Part shown: positions 1-7,990 of the stretch, one piece after another
How the letters are laid out: every line of letters begins with the position of its first letter
Numbering within the stretch: the stretch's first letter is position 1
NCBI GenBank assembly: GCA_944381555.1
Contig: CALWLL010000027.1
Location: 1 to 55,532, forward strand
Direction of reading: 5' to 3'
Source of the DNA: an uncultured Agathobacter sp.
GTDB taxonomy: Bacteria > Bacillota > Clostridia > Lachnospirales > Lachnospiraceae
Length of the DNA stretch: 55,532 nt
Position numbers and translations under genes: made by a program
Notes under the pieces: model-generated
Seen by the model: the letters and a program-made list of their open reading frames with translations, nothing else
Databases searched by the model: none
Told to the model about the DNA's origin: nothing

Positions 1-3
1 AAC

Positions 4-28
4 AAAGTGTGCGCTTGACGCACACTTT
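4..28. repeat. 10-bp perfect hairpin at left edge
   Basis: AAAGTGTGCG at 4-13 and CGCACACTTT at 19-28 form a perfect 10-bp stem with a 5-base loop. It has no T-run. A smaller hairpin follows (ATCGC 43-47 with GCGAT 51-55), so three hairpins sit in the first 90 bases. This could be the structured 3' end of a transcript entering from the left, or an intergenic repeat element. Confidence 0.6.
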
Positions 29-64
29 CGCGCCCGAGCGGTATCGCAAAGCGATTATTTCCTT

Positions 65-98
65 TCCGCGAGGTGCGCATCCTTCGCGGAGCGTTTTT
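65..98 (+). terminator. Intrinsic terminator of a gene off the left edge
   Basis: TCCGCGA (65-71) pairs with TCGCGGA (84-90), extended by GG/CC around one bulged base, and is followed by GCG and five T (94-98). It probably ends a plus-strand transcript that starts outside the window. Confidence 0.6.
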
Positions 99-100
99 AA

Positions 101-158
101 TATCATAGGAAAGTAAATTTCTTTCACACGTTAATGTATCACGGTCTTTCCTATGATA
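101..158. repeat. 13-bp inverted repeat between two terminators
   Basis: TATCATAGGAAAG (101-113) and CTTTCCTATGATA (146-158) are exact reverse complements separated by 32 bases. Neither side has a clear T-run. The arms may fold in read-through RNA. No gene is seen in 1-210. Confidence 0.55.
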
Positions 159-160
159 TA

Positions 161-190
161 AAAAATAGGAGTGCGATAATCGCACTCCTA
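161..190 (-). terminator. Terminator of the FMN-binding-like lipoprotein gene
   Basis: TAGGAGTGCGA (166-176) and TCGCACTCCTA (180-190) form an 11-bp stem with a 3-base loop. Read on the minus strand it is followed by TTTTT (complement of 161-165). It lies 21 bases after the stop codon of the reverse gene at 211. Confidence 0.85.
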
Positions 191-210
191 TAAATATAAA
201 CGATAGCAAA

Positions 211-1230
211 TTATTTTGCAAGAGCTTTCACTACAGCTTCTTTGTAAGCTACAACTTTCATTGTACAGCCTGTTGTAAGAGTAGAATCTGTTGGATAACC
301 GGAATCGTCAACAGCGATTGCTGTAACTTCAGCAGATGTTTTGCCTGTAATGAATGATTTGAATGCATCAATCTGCTCATACCATTCTTTACCGATTTCA
401 GAAGCACCTTTCATGTTATAGTCTTCTTTCTGGTTGTATTTTGTTGTTGGTTCATTTGTCAAATCATGAGTAAGCTTTCCGGTAGTATCCCATGTGCTTG
501 TAGCCTGAACGCTGTCGATTACTGCACAAGTGATTTTGCCTTCAGCGTTCTGAGCAACAGCCGCGAAGTTAGCGTAAGCCTGAACAGTACCGTTTTCTTC
601 CGCAGTAGCATCAGTATTCTTTGTTAATTCGCCAATCAAACCAAGACCTAAGGTATCGTCAGAAGTAGCGCCTGTCCATGTAGCACCTTCAATAGCTCTG
701 ACAACAGCCTGCTGGATATTGTTAACTTTGATTGTACAGCCTGTTGTAAGAGTAGAATCTGTTGGATATCCATCAGAAAGTCCCATGTTCTTAATGTCAT
801 CAACAGTTTTGCCTACACACCATTTTTCAAATGCTTCAGCCTGTTCATACCACTCTTTACCGATTTCAGAAGAGCCTTTCATGTTGTAGTCTTCTTTCAG
901 TTCTTTTTTGGTTTTGAACTCTGTTGAAACGTCTGTCAAAAGTTTACCAGTAGCATCAACTTTACCAGCAATCTGGATAGCGTCGATTTTACAGCTAACA
1001 ATTTTTCCATCAGCATCAACCATAACAGCCGCAACGTGGATATCAGCCTGAGCTGTTGTTTCTGTAACAGCCTGTCCGTATACTTCGTCACCGATGTTGT
1101 GTGAGCCGTAAGAAAAGTCTGTATGAGCACCAAGACCAACTTTTACTTCGCTTCCTGATTCACCACAAGCTGTTGAAAGACATGCGATTGCAAGAACAGC
1201 TGCAACTAATACAGAAATTCTTTTTTTCAT
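211..1230 (-). CDS. Lipoprotein with two FMN-binding-like repeats
   Basis: This is a predicted surface lipoprotein of 339 residues. A signal peptide ends in the lipobox LSTAC, with Cys22 as the lipidation site. The mature part is two copies of one domain (about 45-183 and 213-339). Both carry YNMKG.SEIGKEWYEQ and end in an identical YPTDSTLTTGCT (155-166 and 312-323) followed by a helix of the form QQAVVRAI / KEAVVKAL. This layout resembles the FMN-binding domain that ApbE flavinylates (D..SGAT.T...AV..AL), with Cys in place of the usual Ala. Flavin attachment is an inference. AGGAGG lies 8 bases before the ATG. The gene is alone, has its own terminator and diverges from proB. It could instead be a non-flavinylated relative. 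Confidence 0.75.
   Translation of the reverse strand: MKKRISVLVAAVLAIACLSTACGESGSEVKVGLGAHTDFSYGSHNIGDEVYGQAVTETTAQADIHVAAVMVDADGKIVSCKIDAIQIAGKVDATGKLLTDVSTEFKTKKELKEDYNMKGSSEIGKEWYEQAEAFEKWCVGKTVDDIKNMGLSDGYPTDSTLTTGCTIKVNNIQQAVVRAIEGATWTGATSDDTLGLGLIGELTKNTDATAEENGTVQAYANFAAVAQNAEGKITCAVIDSVQATSTWDTTGKLTHDLTNEPTTKYNQKEDYNMKGASEIGKEWYEQIDAFKSFITGKTSAEVTAIAVDDSGYPTDSTLTTGCTMKVVAYKEAVVKALAK
260..768 (-). repeat. 38-bp exact intragenic repeat (260-297 and 731-768)
   Basis: Bases 260-297 and 731-768 are identical over 38 nt and encode the TTGCT-containing block of each lipoprotein domain. A second near-identical block covers about 379-434 and 850-905. Identity at synonymous positions points to recent duplication or gene conversion between the two domains. 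Confidence 0.9.
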
Positions 1231-1315
1231 TTTGTTTTCCTCCTATTTTTTTGAAATATCTTTTTCTGTTTGTATATGTTAATTTTCTAACATACGCACA
1301 TTAGAATCTTATCAT

Positions 1316-1342
1316 ATTATAGGATATTATGCAAGCCGTCAA
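1316..1342 (-). promoter_or_regulatory. Possible promoter of the lipoprotein gene
   Basis: On the minus strand TTGACG (1342-1337) and TATAAT (1321-1316) are separated by 15 bp, shorter than the usual 17. It is the best match in the 213-bp divergent region and would give a leader of about 80 bases. Confidence 0.4.
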
Positions 1343-1349
1343 AAACTTT

Positions 1350-1378
1350 TTGTATTTTTGCTTAAGATATGGTAGAGT
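1350..1378 (+). promoter_or_regulatory. Probable sigma-A promoter of proB
   Basis: TTGTAT (1350-1355), a 17-bp spacer and TAGAGT (1373-1378) precede proB by about 65 bases. An overlapping TATACT is also present, so the exact -10 is uncertain. No T-box-like leader was recognised. Confidence 0.45.
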
Positions 1379-1443
1379 ATACTTTGGGTTTGTATTATAT
1401 TGAGTAAGAGGAAACATATTAAGCCATTGGAAGGAATAGTGTT

Positions 1444-2286
1444 ATGAGCAGAAAACAATACAAACGGGTAGTAATTAAAATAGGTTCATCTTCTTTGACT
1501 TATGAGAAGACGGGAAGCATTAACTTCGCAAAAATGGAACGTCTGGTAAGGGTGCTGTGCGATATCAGAAACAGAGGCATAGATGTCTGTCTGGTCAGTT
1601 CCGGTGCGATTGCAGTCGGAAAAGATTCCATCGGATTAAAGGAGAGCCCTACAGATATTTCGACAAAACAGGCGTGCGCTGCCGTAGGACAGGCGCGTCT
1701 AATGATGACATACCAGAGGTTGTTTGGCGAATACAATCAGGTGACGGGACAGATCCTCATGACAAAGGATACTATGGTAAATACGGTTTCCAGAGAAAAT
1801 GCACAGAACACGTTTGAGGAATTGTTCCGCATTGGTGTGATTCCGGTAGTAAACGAAAATGACACGGTCAGTACCTATGAAATGCGCTTTGGTGACAACG
1901 ATACGTTATCAGCATTGGTGGCAGCGCTGGTTGGGGCGGATCTTCTTATACTATTATCCGACATTGACGGTCTGTATACAGATGACCCGCATAAGAATCC
2001 AAAAGCAGAGTTGATCCGGGATGTATATGAGATTAGTGAAAATATCCTGCATATGGCAAAGGAAACTACAGGAAGCAGTATTGGAACGGGAGGAATGGCA
2101 ACAAAGATTTCGGCTGCCAGAATTGCAAGCTATTCCGGTGCAGACATGATTATTGCGAATGGCGGAAATGTTTCAATTGTTGAAGAAATTCTGGATGGCG
2201 CTAAAGTTGGGACCTGTTTCCATGCAAATGAAAATAAAGAGTTTAAGCTGCCGGATTATATAATGGAGAGTATGAATTTATGTTAA
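1444..2286 (+). CDS. proB: Glutamate 5-kinase
   Basis: ProB phosphorylates glutamate to gamma-glutamyl phosphate, the first step of proline synthesis. The 280-residue protein is an amino acid kinase domain, with KIGSSSL near the N-terminus (nucleotide binding), NENDTVS (about 138-144) and GTGGMATKISAA (about 217-228). It ends where the C-terminal PUA domain of the E. coli enzyme would start, so it is the short form. GGAAGG lies 8 bases before the ATG. It overlaps the next ORF by 7 bases, and proA follows, so the pathway's first two enzymes are probably co-transcribed. Known ProB enzymes are feedback-inhibited by proline. Confidence 0.95.
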   Translation: MSRKQYKRVVIKIGSSSLTYEKTGSINFAKMERLVRVLCDIRNRGIDVCLVSSGAIAVGKDSIGLKESPTDISTKQACAAVGQARLMMTYQRLFGEYNQVTGQILMTKDTMVNTVSRENAQNTFEELFRIGVIPVVNENDTVSTYEMRFGDNDTLSALVAALVGADLLILLSDIDGLYTDDPHKNPKAELIRDVYEISENILHMAKETTGSSIGTGGMATKISAARIASYSGADMIIANGGNVSIVEEILDGAKVGTCFHANENKEFKLPDYIMESMNLC

Positions 2287-2504
2287 GTGAAAAAGTAAGC
2301 AGAATTAATGAGTTATACAGAAAGTCAAAAGCGGAAGGCTTAACGGATGCGGAGAAGAAAGAGCAGGAGCTTCTGCGAAAAGAATATATTGCAAATGTGC
2401 GCAGTAATCTTCGCAGCCAGCTTAATAATATTGATATGATAAATGAGGATGGCTCCATAGAAAATCTGGGCGAAAAGTATGCGTCTAAGAGTCTAAAGTC
2501 CTAA
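2280..2504 (+). CDS. DUF896 (YnzC-family) small protein
   Basis: This 74-residue protein matches the DUF896/UPF0291 family: a helical hairpin with INELYRKSKAEGLT and EKKEQELLRKEYI, then VRSNLRSQLNN. The function is unknown. In B. subtilis the homolog YnzC lies in the SOS operon yneA-yneB-ynzC, whereas here it sits between proB and proA, far from the yneA-like gene at 51.8 kb. Its ATG overlaps the last codons of proB, which suggests translational coupling. Confidence 0.85.
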   Translation: MLSEKVSRINELYRKSKAEGLTDAEKKEQELLRKEYIANVRSNLRSQLNNIDMINEDGSIENLGEKYASKSLKS

Positions 2505-2545
2505 TGAACAAATAAGCCCTATGTTAAGGCGGAAAGAGTGATGAT

Positions 2546-3802
2546 ATGAATCTGGAGTGGATGTGTCAAAAAGCATGTGCGTCTAAAGCACAGGTTGGTA
2601 AATTAGATACAGATGAAAAGAATAAGGTTTTATGCGATGCTGCGGATTTATTAGTACAGAATGAAGAAAAAATTCTGGCGGCAAATGCAAAGGATATAAA
2701 GAATGCAAAAGCAAAAGGGATGGAGGCAGGGCTTATTGACCGTTTAACGCTTACATCTGCCCGTATTGCAGACATGGCAAAAGGTCTGCGGGAGGTTGCG
2801 CATTTGTCTGACCCAATCGGGGAAGTGTTGTCTATGAATAAACGTCCTAACGGACTGATTATTGGAAAAAGAAGGGTTCCGCTTGGCGTAGTCGGGATTA
2901 TTTACGAGTCCAGACCAAATGTAACCTGCGATGCCTTCGGATTGTGCTTTAAGACTGGAAACTGTGTGATTCTAAAAGGCGGTTCTGATGCAGTCAGCTC
3001 CAATAAGGCGATTGTTGAAGTATTAAAACAGGCGCTTTCTTCAAATGGGATTTCGGAAGATGCATTAAACTTAATCGAAGACACGGACAGAGAAACTACA
3101 ATGGCATTTATGAGAATGAAAGATTATGTGGATGTACTGATTCCAAGAGGTGGAAAAGGCTTGATTTCCAATGTGGTTAATCATGCTACGATTCCAGTTA
3201 TTGAAACAGGCGTAGGCAACTGCCACATCTATGTAGATGAGTTTGCGGATCTTGATATGGCTGCTAAGGTTGTTACGAATGCCAAAACACAGCGCATCAG
3301 CGTATGTAATGCCTGTGAATCTCTCTTGGTTCATGAAAAGATTGCGAAGGAATTTCTTCCAATGCTCCAGTTGTCAATGTTAGATAAGAACGTAGAATAC
3401 AGAGCCGATGCAAAATGCGCTGAAATCCTGAACGCATCCATCAGCACAGTTCTTCCTGCTACAGAAGAAGATTGGGGGATGGAATATCTGGACTATATTA
3501 TTTCCGTAAAGAGTGTGCCGGATATTGAAGAGGCGATTGCCCACATCAATAAATACAATACTGCTCATTCGGATGCAATTATTACCAGTGACTATGACTC
3601 TGCCCAGAAATTCTTAGATGAAGTAGATGCGGCATGCGTTTATGTGAATGCGTCTACGCGTTTTTCGGATGGAAATGAGTTTGGATTTGGGGCTGAGATT
3701 GGGATTAGTACCCAGAAGCTTCATGCAAGAGGTCCAATGGGCTTAGAAGCACTGACAAGCTACAAATATATCATTTATGGAAGCGGACAAATACGCGAAT
3801 AA
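2546..3802 (+). CDS. proA: Gamma-glutamyl phosphate reductase
   Basis: ProA reduces gamma-glutamyl phosphate to glutamate semialdehyde with NADPH, the second step of proline synthesis. The 418-residue protein is of normal family length and belongs to the aldehyde dehydrogenase superfamily. It shows YESRPNVT (about 119-126), LKGGSDA, the substrate-site segment IPRGGKGL (about 199-206), and the catalytic-Cys region [15 protein letters not shown] (about 249-263). The C-terminus has the usual [13 protein letters not shown]. It is encoded 41 bases after the DUF896 gene in the proB operon. No proC is in the window. Confidence 0.96.
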   Translation: MNLEWMCQKACASKAQVGKLDTDEKNKVLCDAADLLVQNEEKILAANAKDIKNAKAKGMEAGLIDRLTLTSARIADMAKGLREVAHLSDPIGEVLSMNKRPNGLIIGKRRVPLGVVGIIYESRPNVTCDAFGLCFKTGNCVILKGGSDAVSSNKAIVEVLKQALSSNGISEDALNLIEDTDRETTMAFMRMKDYVDVLIPRGGKGLISNVVNHATIPVIETGVGNCHIYVDEFADLDMAAKVVTNAKTQRISVCNACESLLVHEKIAKEFLPMLQLSMLDKNVEYRADAKCAEILNASISTVLPATEEDWGMEYLDYIISVKSVPDIEEAIAHINKYNTAHSDAIITSDYDSAQKFLDEVDAACVYVNASTRFSDGNEFGFGAEIGISTQKLHARGPMGLEALTSYKYIIYGSGQIRE

Positions 3803-3852
3803 ACCAGCCGGGATTGCCGGCTTTAGAAGTAATAAGAGGTAATAAGTATAAA

Positions 3853-5289
3853 ATGCGAGATTTTGAAAATGTAACACTTACAAGCGAAGAAGAAACAAAG
3901 CGTCAGTATGCGTTTATGGAAAGGGCAAGAGAATATGTCAGGGAAAAGGAACAGCAGTTAGGCAGAAAGCTTACATTTCATGTTCAGACCTTCGGCTGTC
4001 AGATGAACGCCCGGGATTCCGAGAAGCTGGTAGGTATTTTGGAAAATATCGGTTATACAGAGATTGATGATGAACATGCAGATTTTGTAATTTACAATAC
4101 CTGTACGGTTCGTGAAAATGCAAATAACAAGGTGTATGGACGTCTTGGATATTTATCAAATTACAAAAAGAAAAATCCGCATATGGTGATTGCATTATGC
4201 GGCTGTATGATGCAGGAACCTGCGGTAGTAGAGAAGATTCGTACAAGCTATCGTTTTGTAAACCTTATTTTTGGCACGCATAATATTTATAAGTTTGCGG
4301 AGCTGCTTTGCCGTACGTTTGAGTCGGATTCCATGATAGTGGATATTTGGAGGGATACCGATAAGATCGTGGAGGATTTACCGGTTAAACGTAAATTTTC
4401 ATTCAAGTCCGGTGTGAATATTATGTTTGGCTGCAATAATTTTTGCAGCTACTGTATCGTACCATATGTCAGGGGCCGTGAGCGCAGCCGCCAGCCACAG
4501 GATATTATTCGTGAGATTGAAGGTCTTGTGGCAGATGGGGTATGCGAGATTATGCTGCTGGGTCAGAATGTAAATTCTTATGGAAAAAATCTTGAGAATC
4601 CAATGACCTTTGCAGAGCTTCTTCGTGAAATCAATAAGATTGAAGGGCTAAAACGTATTCGTTTTATGACGTCTCATCCAAAGGATTTGTCGGACGAGCT
4701 GATTTATGCGATGAGGGATTGTGATAAGGTATGCAAGCATATGCACCTCCCACTACAGTCGGGAAGCTCCAGAATCTTAAAGATTATGAACCGTCATTAT
4801 GATAAAGAACAATATCTTGGGATTGTGCGTAAACTTCGTCAGGAAATTCCTGATATTGCACTTACGACAGATATTATTGTTGGTTTTCCGGGCGAGACGG
4901 AAGAAGATTTCCTAGAAACACTTGATGTCGTACAACAGGTAGAATACGACAGTGCTTTTACGTTCATTTATTCAAAGAGAACCGGAACTCTGGCTGCGGC
5001 TATGGATAATCAGGTGCCGGAGGAGGAAGTAAAATGCCATTTCGACAGATTGCTTAGAGAAGTATCCGGGATTTCTGCAAGAAAGGCAGCGGCATTAGAA
5101 GGAAAAGTAATGCCTGTACTGGCAGAAGAAATAAATGAGCATGATGCGGCTTTAATTACGGGGCGTTTGGATAATAACGCAGTAGTACATTTCCCGGGAA
5201 CACAGGATATGATAGGTAATATATATAATGTTCATTTAGAAGAATGTAAAGGCTTCTATTATCTTGGAAGGGTTGAAGAAGATGTATAG
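3853..5289 (+). CDS. miaB: tRNA-2-methylthio-N6-dimethylallyladenosine synthase
   Basis: MiaB is a radical SAM methylthiotransferase that converts i6A37 to ms2i6A37 in tRNAs reading UNN codons. The N-terminal MTTase domain has TFGCQMNARDSEK and two more cluster cysteines (YNTCTVREN; ALCGCM). The radical SAM cluster motif is CNNFCSYC (CxxxCxxC), followed by VPYVRGRERSR, and a TRAM-type domain ends the protein. The ATG at 3853 was chosen over a TTG at 3814 because the TTG lies in a small hairpin (3806-3822) and lacks an SD, while AGAGG precedes 3853. That gives 478 residues. The 3' end overlaps the next gene by 8 bases. Confidence 0.95.
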   Translation: MRDFENVTLTSEEETKRQYAFMERAREYVREKEQQLGRKLTFHVQTFGCQMNARDSEKLVGILENIGYTEIDDEHADFVIYNTCTVRENANNKVYGRLGYLSNYKKKNPHMVIALCGCMMQEPAVVEKIRTSYRFVNLIFGTHNIYKFAELLCRTFESDSMIVDIWRDTDKIVEDLPVKRKFSFKSGVNIMFGCNNFCSYCIVPYVRGRERSRQPQDIIREIEGLVADGVCEIMLLGQNVNSYGKNLENPMTFAELLREINKIEGLKRIRFMTSHPKDLSDELIYAMRDCDKVCKHMHLPLQSGSSRILKIMNRHYDKEQYLGIVRKLRQEIPDIALTTDIIVGFPGETEEDFLETLDVVQQVEYDSAFTFIYSKRTGTLAAAMDNQVPEEEVKCHFDRLLREVSGISARKAAALEGKVMPVLAEEINEHDAALITGRLDNNAVVHFPGTQDMIGNIYNVHLEECKGFYYLGRVEEDV

Positions 5290-5659
5290 ACGTTTTGGGA
5301 GAAACGATGTCATATTCATCGGATGTTTGCTATTGTTTTGTATCGGAGTATGTGTGGCTGTATATAAAGGCAATACGGTAATAGGAAGCTATATTACGGT
5401 TACAGTAGATGGAAAAGAGTACGGAACATATTCTCTTTCAGAAGAACAGACCATTACGATTGGGGAAGGAGAACATATTAACACTATTACGATTAAGGAT
5501 GGCAAAGCGTATATGGCAAGTGCAAGCTGTCCGGATCAGTTATGTGTCAATCAAATGGCAATTAATTATGACAAACAGTCCATAATCTGCCTGCCCAACA
5601 AGGTGGTTGTTACAGTAACCAGCGGCAATGAAAATGATGTAGATATGATTATCCGATAA
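5282..5659 (+). CDS. NusG domain II-like membrane-anchored protein
   Basis: This 125-residue protein has one N-terminal membrane segment (about 10-27) and a small extracytoplasmic beta domain of the NusG_II type. It carries the cysteines SCPDQLC and IICLPNKVVV typical of that family. The ATG at 5282 follows GGAAGG by 10 bases and overlaps the end of miaB. It is followed by a Gx-transporter/heptaprenyl-synthase-I gene, a common pairing in Clostridia. From memory, related pairs accompany flavin-based extracellular electron transfer loci. The exact role is unknown. Confidence 0.75.
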   Translation: MYRRFGRNDVIFIGCLLLFCIGVCVAVYKGNTVIGSYITVTVDGKEYGTYSLSEEQTITIGEGEHINTITIKDGKAYMASASCPDQLCVNQMAINYDKQSIICLPNKVVVTVTSGNENDVDMIIR

Positions 5660-5678
5660 GAATGTGGAATTGGTTATA

Positions 5679-5693
5679 CATGCGAATTTGCAT
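5679..5693 (+). promoter_or_regulatory. Near-palindromic 15-mer shared with 16020-16034
   Basis: CATGCGAATTTGCAT is almost a perfect palindrome around GAATTC and matches CATACGAATTCGCAT at 16020-16034 at 13 of 15 positions. Both lie 25-40 bases before a start codon. It may be a protein-binding site or an RNA hairpin; nothing else supports either. Confidence 0.35.
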
Positions 5694-5717
5694 TGGTAAA
5701 CTCGGGAGAAGAGGAAA

Positions 5718-6212
5718 ATGAAGAAAAAAACAGCATATTTAGGAATTATGCTTGCATTAGCACTAATTTGCAGTTATGTGGAAGCCCTGATTCCGATTCC
5801 TCTTGGAATTCCGGGAATCAAGCTTGGGCTTGCAAATATTGTAATTGTATTTGCTTTATATAGCATGGGTATAAAAGAAGCACTTTTGCTCTCTGTTATG
5901 AGGGTTACGATTTCAGGTTTTATGTTTGGTAATGTTGTAGCAATTGCATATTCTCTGACTGGCGGTCTGCTTAGTCTTTTAGTTATGTATCTGCTGAAAA
6001 AGACAGAGAAGCTTTCCTGTATTTCGATAAGCATTGCAGGGGGGATTTTCCATAATATCGGACAGTTAATAATTGCTGCTGTTTTAGTAGACAATTACTA
6101 TGTATTATATTATGTTCCGGTACTTATGATTGCCGGGTTTATCACCGGCGCCTGTATCGGCATAGTAGCGCAGGAAGTGCTTATCCGTATTGGAAAACAA
6201 ATCAGGGAATGA
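5718..6212 (+). CDS. Gx transporter / heptaprenyl synthase component I family membrane protein
   Basis: This 164-residue, very hydrophobic protein has about five membrane segments, a conserved start (YLGIMLALALICSYVEALIP) and GIPGIKLGLANIV, characteristic of Pfam Hpre_diP_synt_I, also called Gx transporter family. The name 'heptaprenyl diphosphate synthase component I' is historical. The fold is transporter-like and resembles ECF S-components. It is paired with the NusG_II protein 58 bases upstream. Substrate unknown; a flavin or quinone precursor is a guess. Confidence 0.75.
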   Translation: MKKKTAYLGIMLALALICSYVEALIPIPLGIPGIKLGLANIVIVFALYSMGIKEALLLSVMRVTISGFMFGNVVAIAYSLTGGLLSLLVMYLLKKTEKLSCISISIAGGIFHNIGQLIIAAVLVDNYYVLYYVPVLMIAGFITGACIGIVAQEVLIRIGKQIRE

Positions 6213-6235
6213 TAAATATATAGAGGTGTAAGTCA

Positions 6236-6847
6236 ATGTATTCATATATCAGAGGGCCATTAGCCGAGGTTGAACCCGACCATATTGTAATTGATGTAAA
6301 TGGGATTGGATATAATGTCTATATTCCTGCAAGCTGCTTTGAGTATTTACCTGAATTAGGGGAAGAATGCAAGGTTTATACATATTTGTATCTGAGAGAA
6401 GATGCAATGATTTTGTATGGTTTTTTGACAAAGGATGATTTGGCGTTATTCAAACAGTTGATTGCGGTAAGCGGAATTGGACCAAAGGGTGCAGTTGGAA
6501 TATTGTCGGCATTATCTGCGGATGATTTAAGGTTTGCGATACTTGCGGGGGATTCCAAGTTGATTTCCAAAGCGCCGGGAATTGGCGCAAAGACAGCACA
6601 GAGGGTAATATTAGAACTTAAGGATAAGATGTCGTTAGAGGATGCTTTTGAAAAGAAGCTGGAAAATGAAAAGATTCATGCCCGGACACCGAATAATCAG
6701 GTGAAAAATGACGCGGTAATGGCGCTTACTGCATTGGGATATTCTTCATCGGAAAGTCTTAAGGCGGTATCAAAAGTTGAGATTACCCCGGATATGGATG
6801 TGGAAGCTGTATTAAAACAGGCGCTTAAGCATATGTCATTCTTATAG
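6236..6847 (+). CDS. ruvA: Holliday junction helicase subunit RuvA
   Basis: RuvA binds Holliday junctions and loads the RuvB motor for branch migration. The 203-residue protein has the N-terminal OB-fold (MYSYIRGPLAEV, GIGYNVYIP), two helix-hairpin-helix motifs (GIGPKGAVGIL about 80-90 and APGIGAKTAQRVILEL about 115-130) and a C-terminal three-helix RuvB-contact domain ending in LKQALKHMSFL. It is followed 51 bases later by ruvB. No SOS box was seen upstream. Confidence 0.97.
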   Translation: MYSYIRGPLAEVEPDHIVIDVNGIGYNVYIPASCFEYLPELGEECKVYTYLYLREDAMILYGFLTKDDLALFKQLIAVSGIGPKGAVGILSALSADDLRFAILAGDSKLISKAPGIGAKTAQRVILELKDKMSLEDAFEKKLENEKIHARTPNNQVKNDAVMALTALGYSSSESLKAVSKVEITPDMDVEAVLKQALKHMSFL

Positions 6848-6898
6848 AAAATAAGACAGGACCAAAAGACGAACATATAGATTTGGGAGTATAGAAGT

Positions 6899-7891
6899 AT
6901 GGAAAGACGTGTGATTTCCACAAGAATGCAGGAAGAAGATATAAAAATTGAATCAAGTCTGCGTCCGAAGACGCTTGCAGATTACATCGGTCAGGAGAAG
7001 ATAAAAGAGAATCTTCATGTATATATCGAGGCTGCAAGACAAAGAGGGGAAGTTTTAGACCATGTTTTGTTTTATGGACCTCCGGGCTTGGGTAAAACAA
7101 CGCTTGCAGGGATTATTGCAAATGAAATGGGTACGCATTTAAAAATCACATCCGGGCCGGCGATTGCAAAACCCGGAGAAATGGCAGCTATATTAAACGG
7201 TCTGTCAGAAGGAGATATTCTTTTTATTGATGAAATTCATCGTCTGAACCGACAAGTGGAAGAGGTTCTTTATTCTGCTATGGAGGATTATGCGATTGAT
7301 GTTATGATTGGAAAAGGAGAGTCTGCCCGTTCCATCCGCCTGAACCTCCCGAAGTTTACTTTAGTAGGCGCTACTACAAGAGCAGGGATGTTGTCTTTGC
7401 CGCTTCGTGACAGATTTGGCGTTATCAGTCATATGGAATATTATACGGTAGATGAATTAAAAACCATTATTATTCAATCAGCAAGAAAACTGGATGTAAG
7501 AATTGATGAAAAAGGAGCGTTTGAATTAGCAAGACGTTCTCGTGGTACGCCTCGTCTTGCGAACCGCTTATTAAAAAGGGTACGCGACTTCGCGGAGGTA
7601 AAATATGATGGTAATATTACCTATGAGGTGGCATCCTTTGCCTTAGATTTATTAGAGGTTGATAAATTGGGGCTGGACCAGAACGACAGGAATATTCTCC
7701 TGACCATTATTGATAAATTTGCAGGAGGACCGGTTGGCTTAGAAACGCTGGCTGCTTCTATTGGAGAAGATTCCGGTACAATCGAAGAAGTTTATGAGCC
7801 ATATCTGGTAAAAAATAATTTTATCCACCGTACACCGAAAGGCCGTGTGGCTACGGAACTGGCATATGAGCATTTTGGTTTGAGCCGCTGA
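6899..7891 (+). CDS. ruvB: Holliday junction helicase subunit RuvB
   Basis: RuvB is the AAA+ hexameric motor of branch migration. The 330-residue protein has the usual [11 protein letters not shown] start, Walker [12 protein letters not shown] (about 60-70), Walker [12 protein letters not shown], sensor 1 LVGATTRAG, the RDRFG arginine-finger region, and a C-terminal winged helix ending with [18 protein letters not shown]. The SD (GGGAG) is weak and 9 bases away. With recU and recG also in the window, the full branch-migration and resolution set lies within 31 kb. Confidence 0.98.
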   Translation: MERRVISTRMQEEDIKIESSLRPKTLADYIGQEKIKENLHVYIEAARQRGEVLDHVLFYGPPGLGKTTLAGIIANEMGTHLKITSGPAIAKPGEMAAILNGLSEGDILFIDEIHRLNRQVEEVLYSAMEDYAIDVMIGKGESARSIRLNLPKFTLVGATTRAGMLSLPLRDRFGVISHMEYYTVDELKTIIIQSARKLDVRIDEKGAFELARRSRGTPRLANRLLKRVRDFAEVKYDGNITYEVASFALDLLEVDKLGLDQNDRNILLTIIDKFAGGPVGLETLAASIGEDSGTIEEVYEPYLVKNNFIHRTPKGRVATELAYEHFGLSR

Positions 7892-7900
7892 AATAAAGGG

Positions 7901-7929
7901 TTGCTTAATTGCATAGATGATTGTATAAT
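7901..7929 (+). promoter_or_regulatory. Sigma-A promoter of zapA
   Basis: TTGCTT (7901-7906), a 17-bp spacer and a perfect TATAAT (7924-7929). It starts transcription around 7936, just ahead of a stable hairpin. Confidence 0.75.
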
Positions 7930-7941
7930 ATACTATATCTA

Positions 7942-7965
7942 GTGCCCACTGGGAGCGGTGGGCAC
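7942..7965 (+). promoter_or_regulatory. Hairpin in the zapA leader
   Basis: GTGCCCAC (7942-7949) and GTGGGCAC (7958-7965) make a perfect 8-bp stem followed by ATTTTATG. As it is downstream of the promoter it is in the 5' leader of zapA. It may act as a weak attenuator or protect the 5' end. Confidence 0.55.
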
Positions 7966-7990
7966 ATTTTATGAGAACGGAGGAGATGTT

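Noticed and set aside
3814-3852. Upstream TTG start for miaB
   Set aside because: No SD, and it lies in a small hairpin; the extra residues do not resemble MiaB N-termini.
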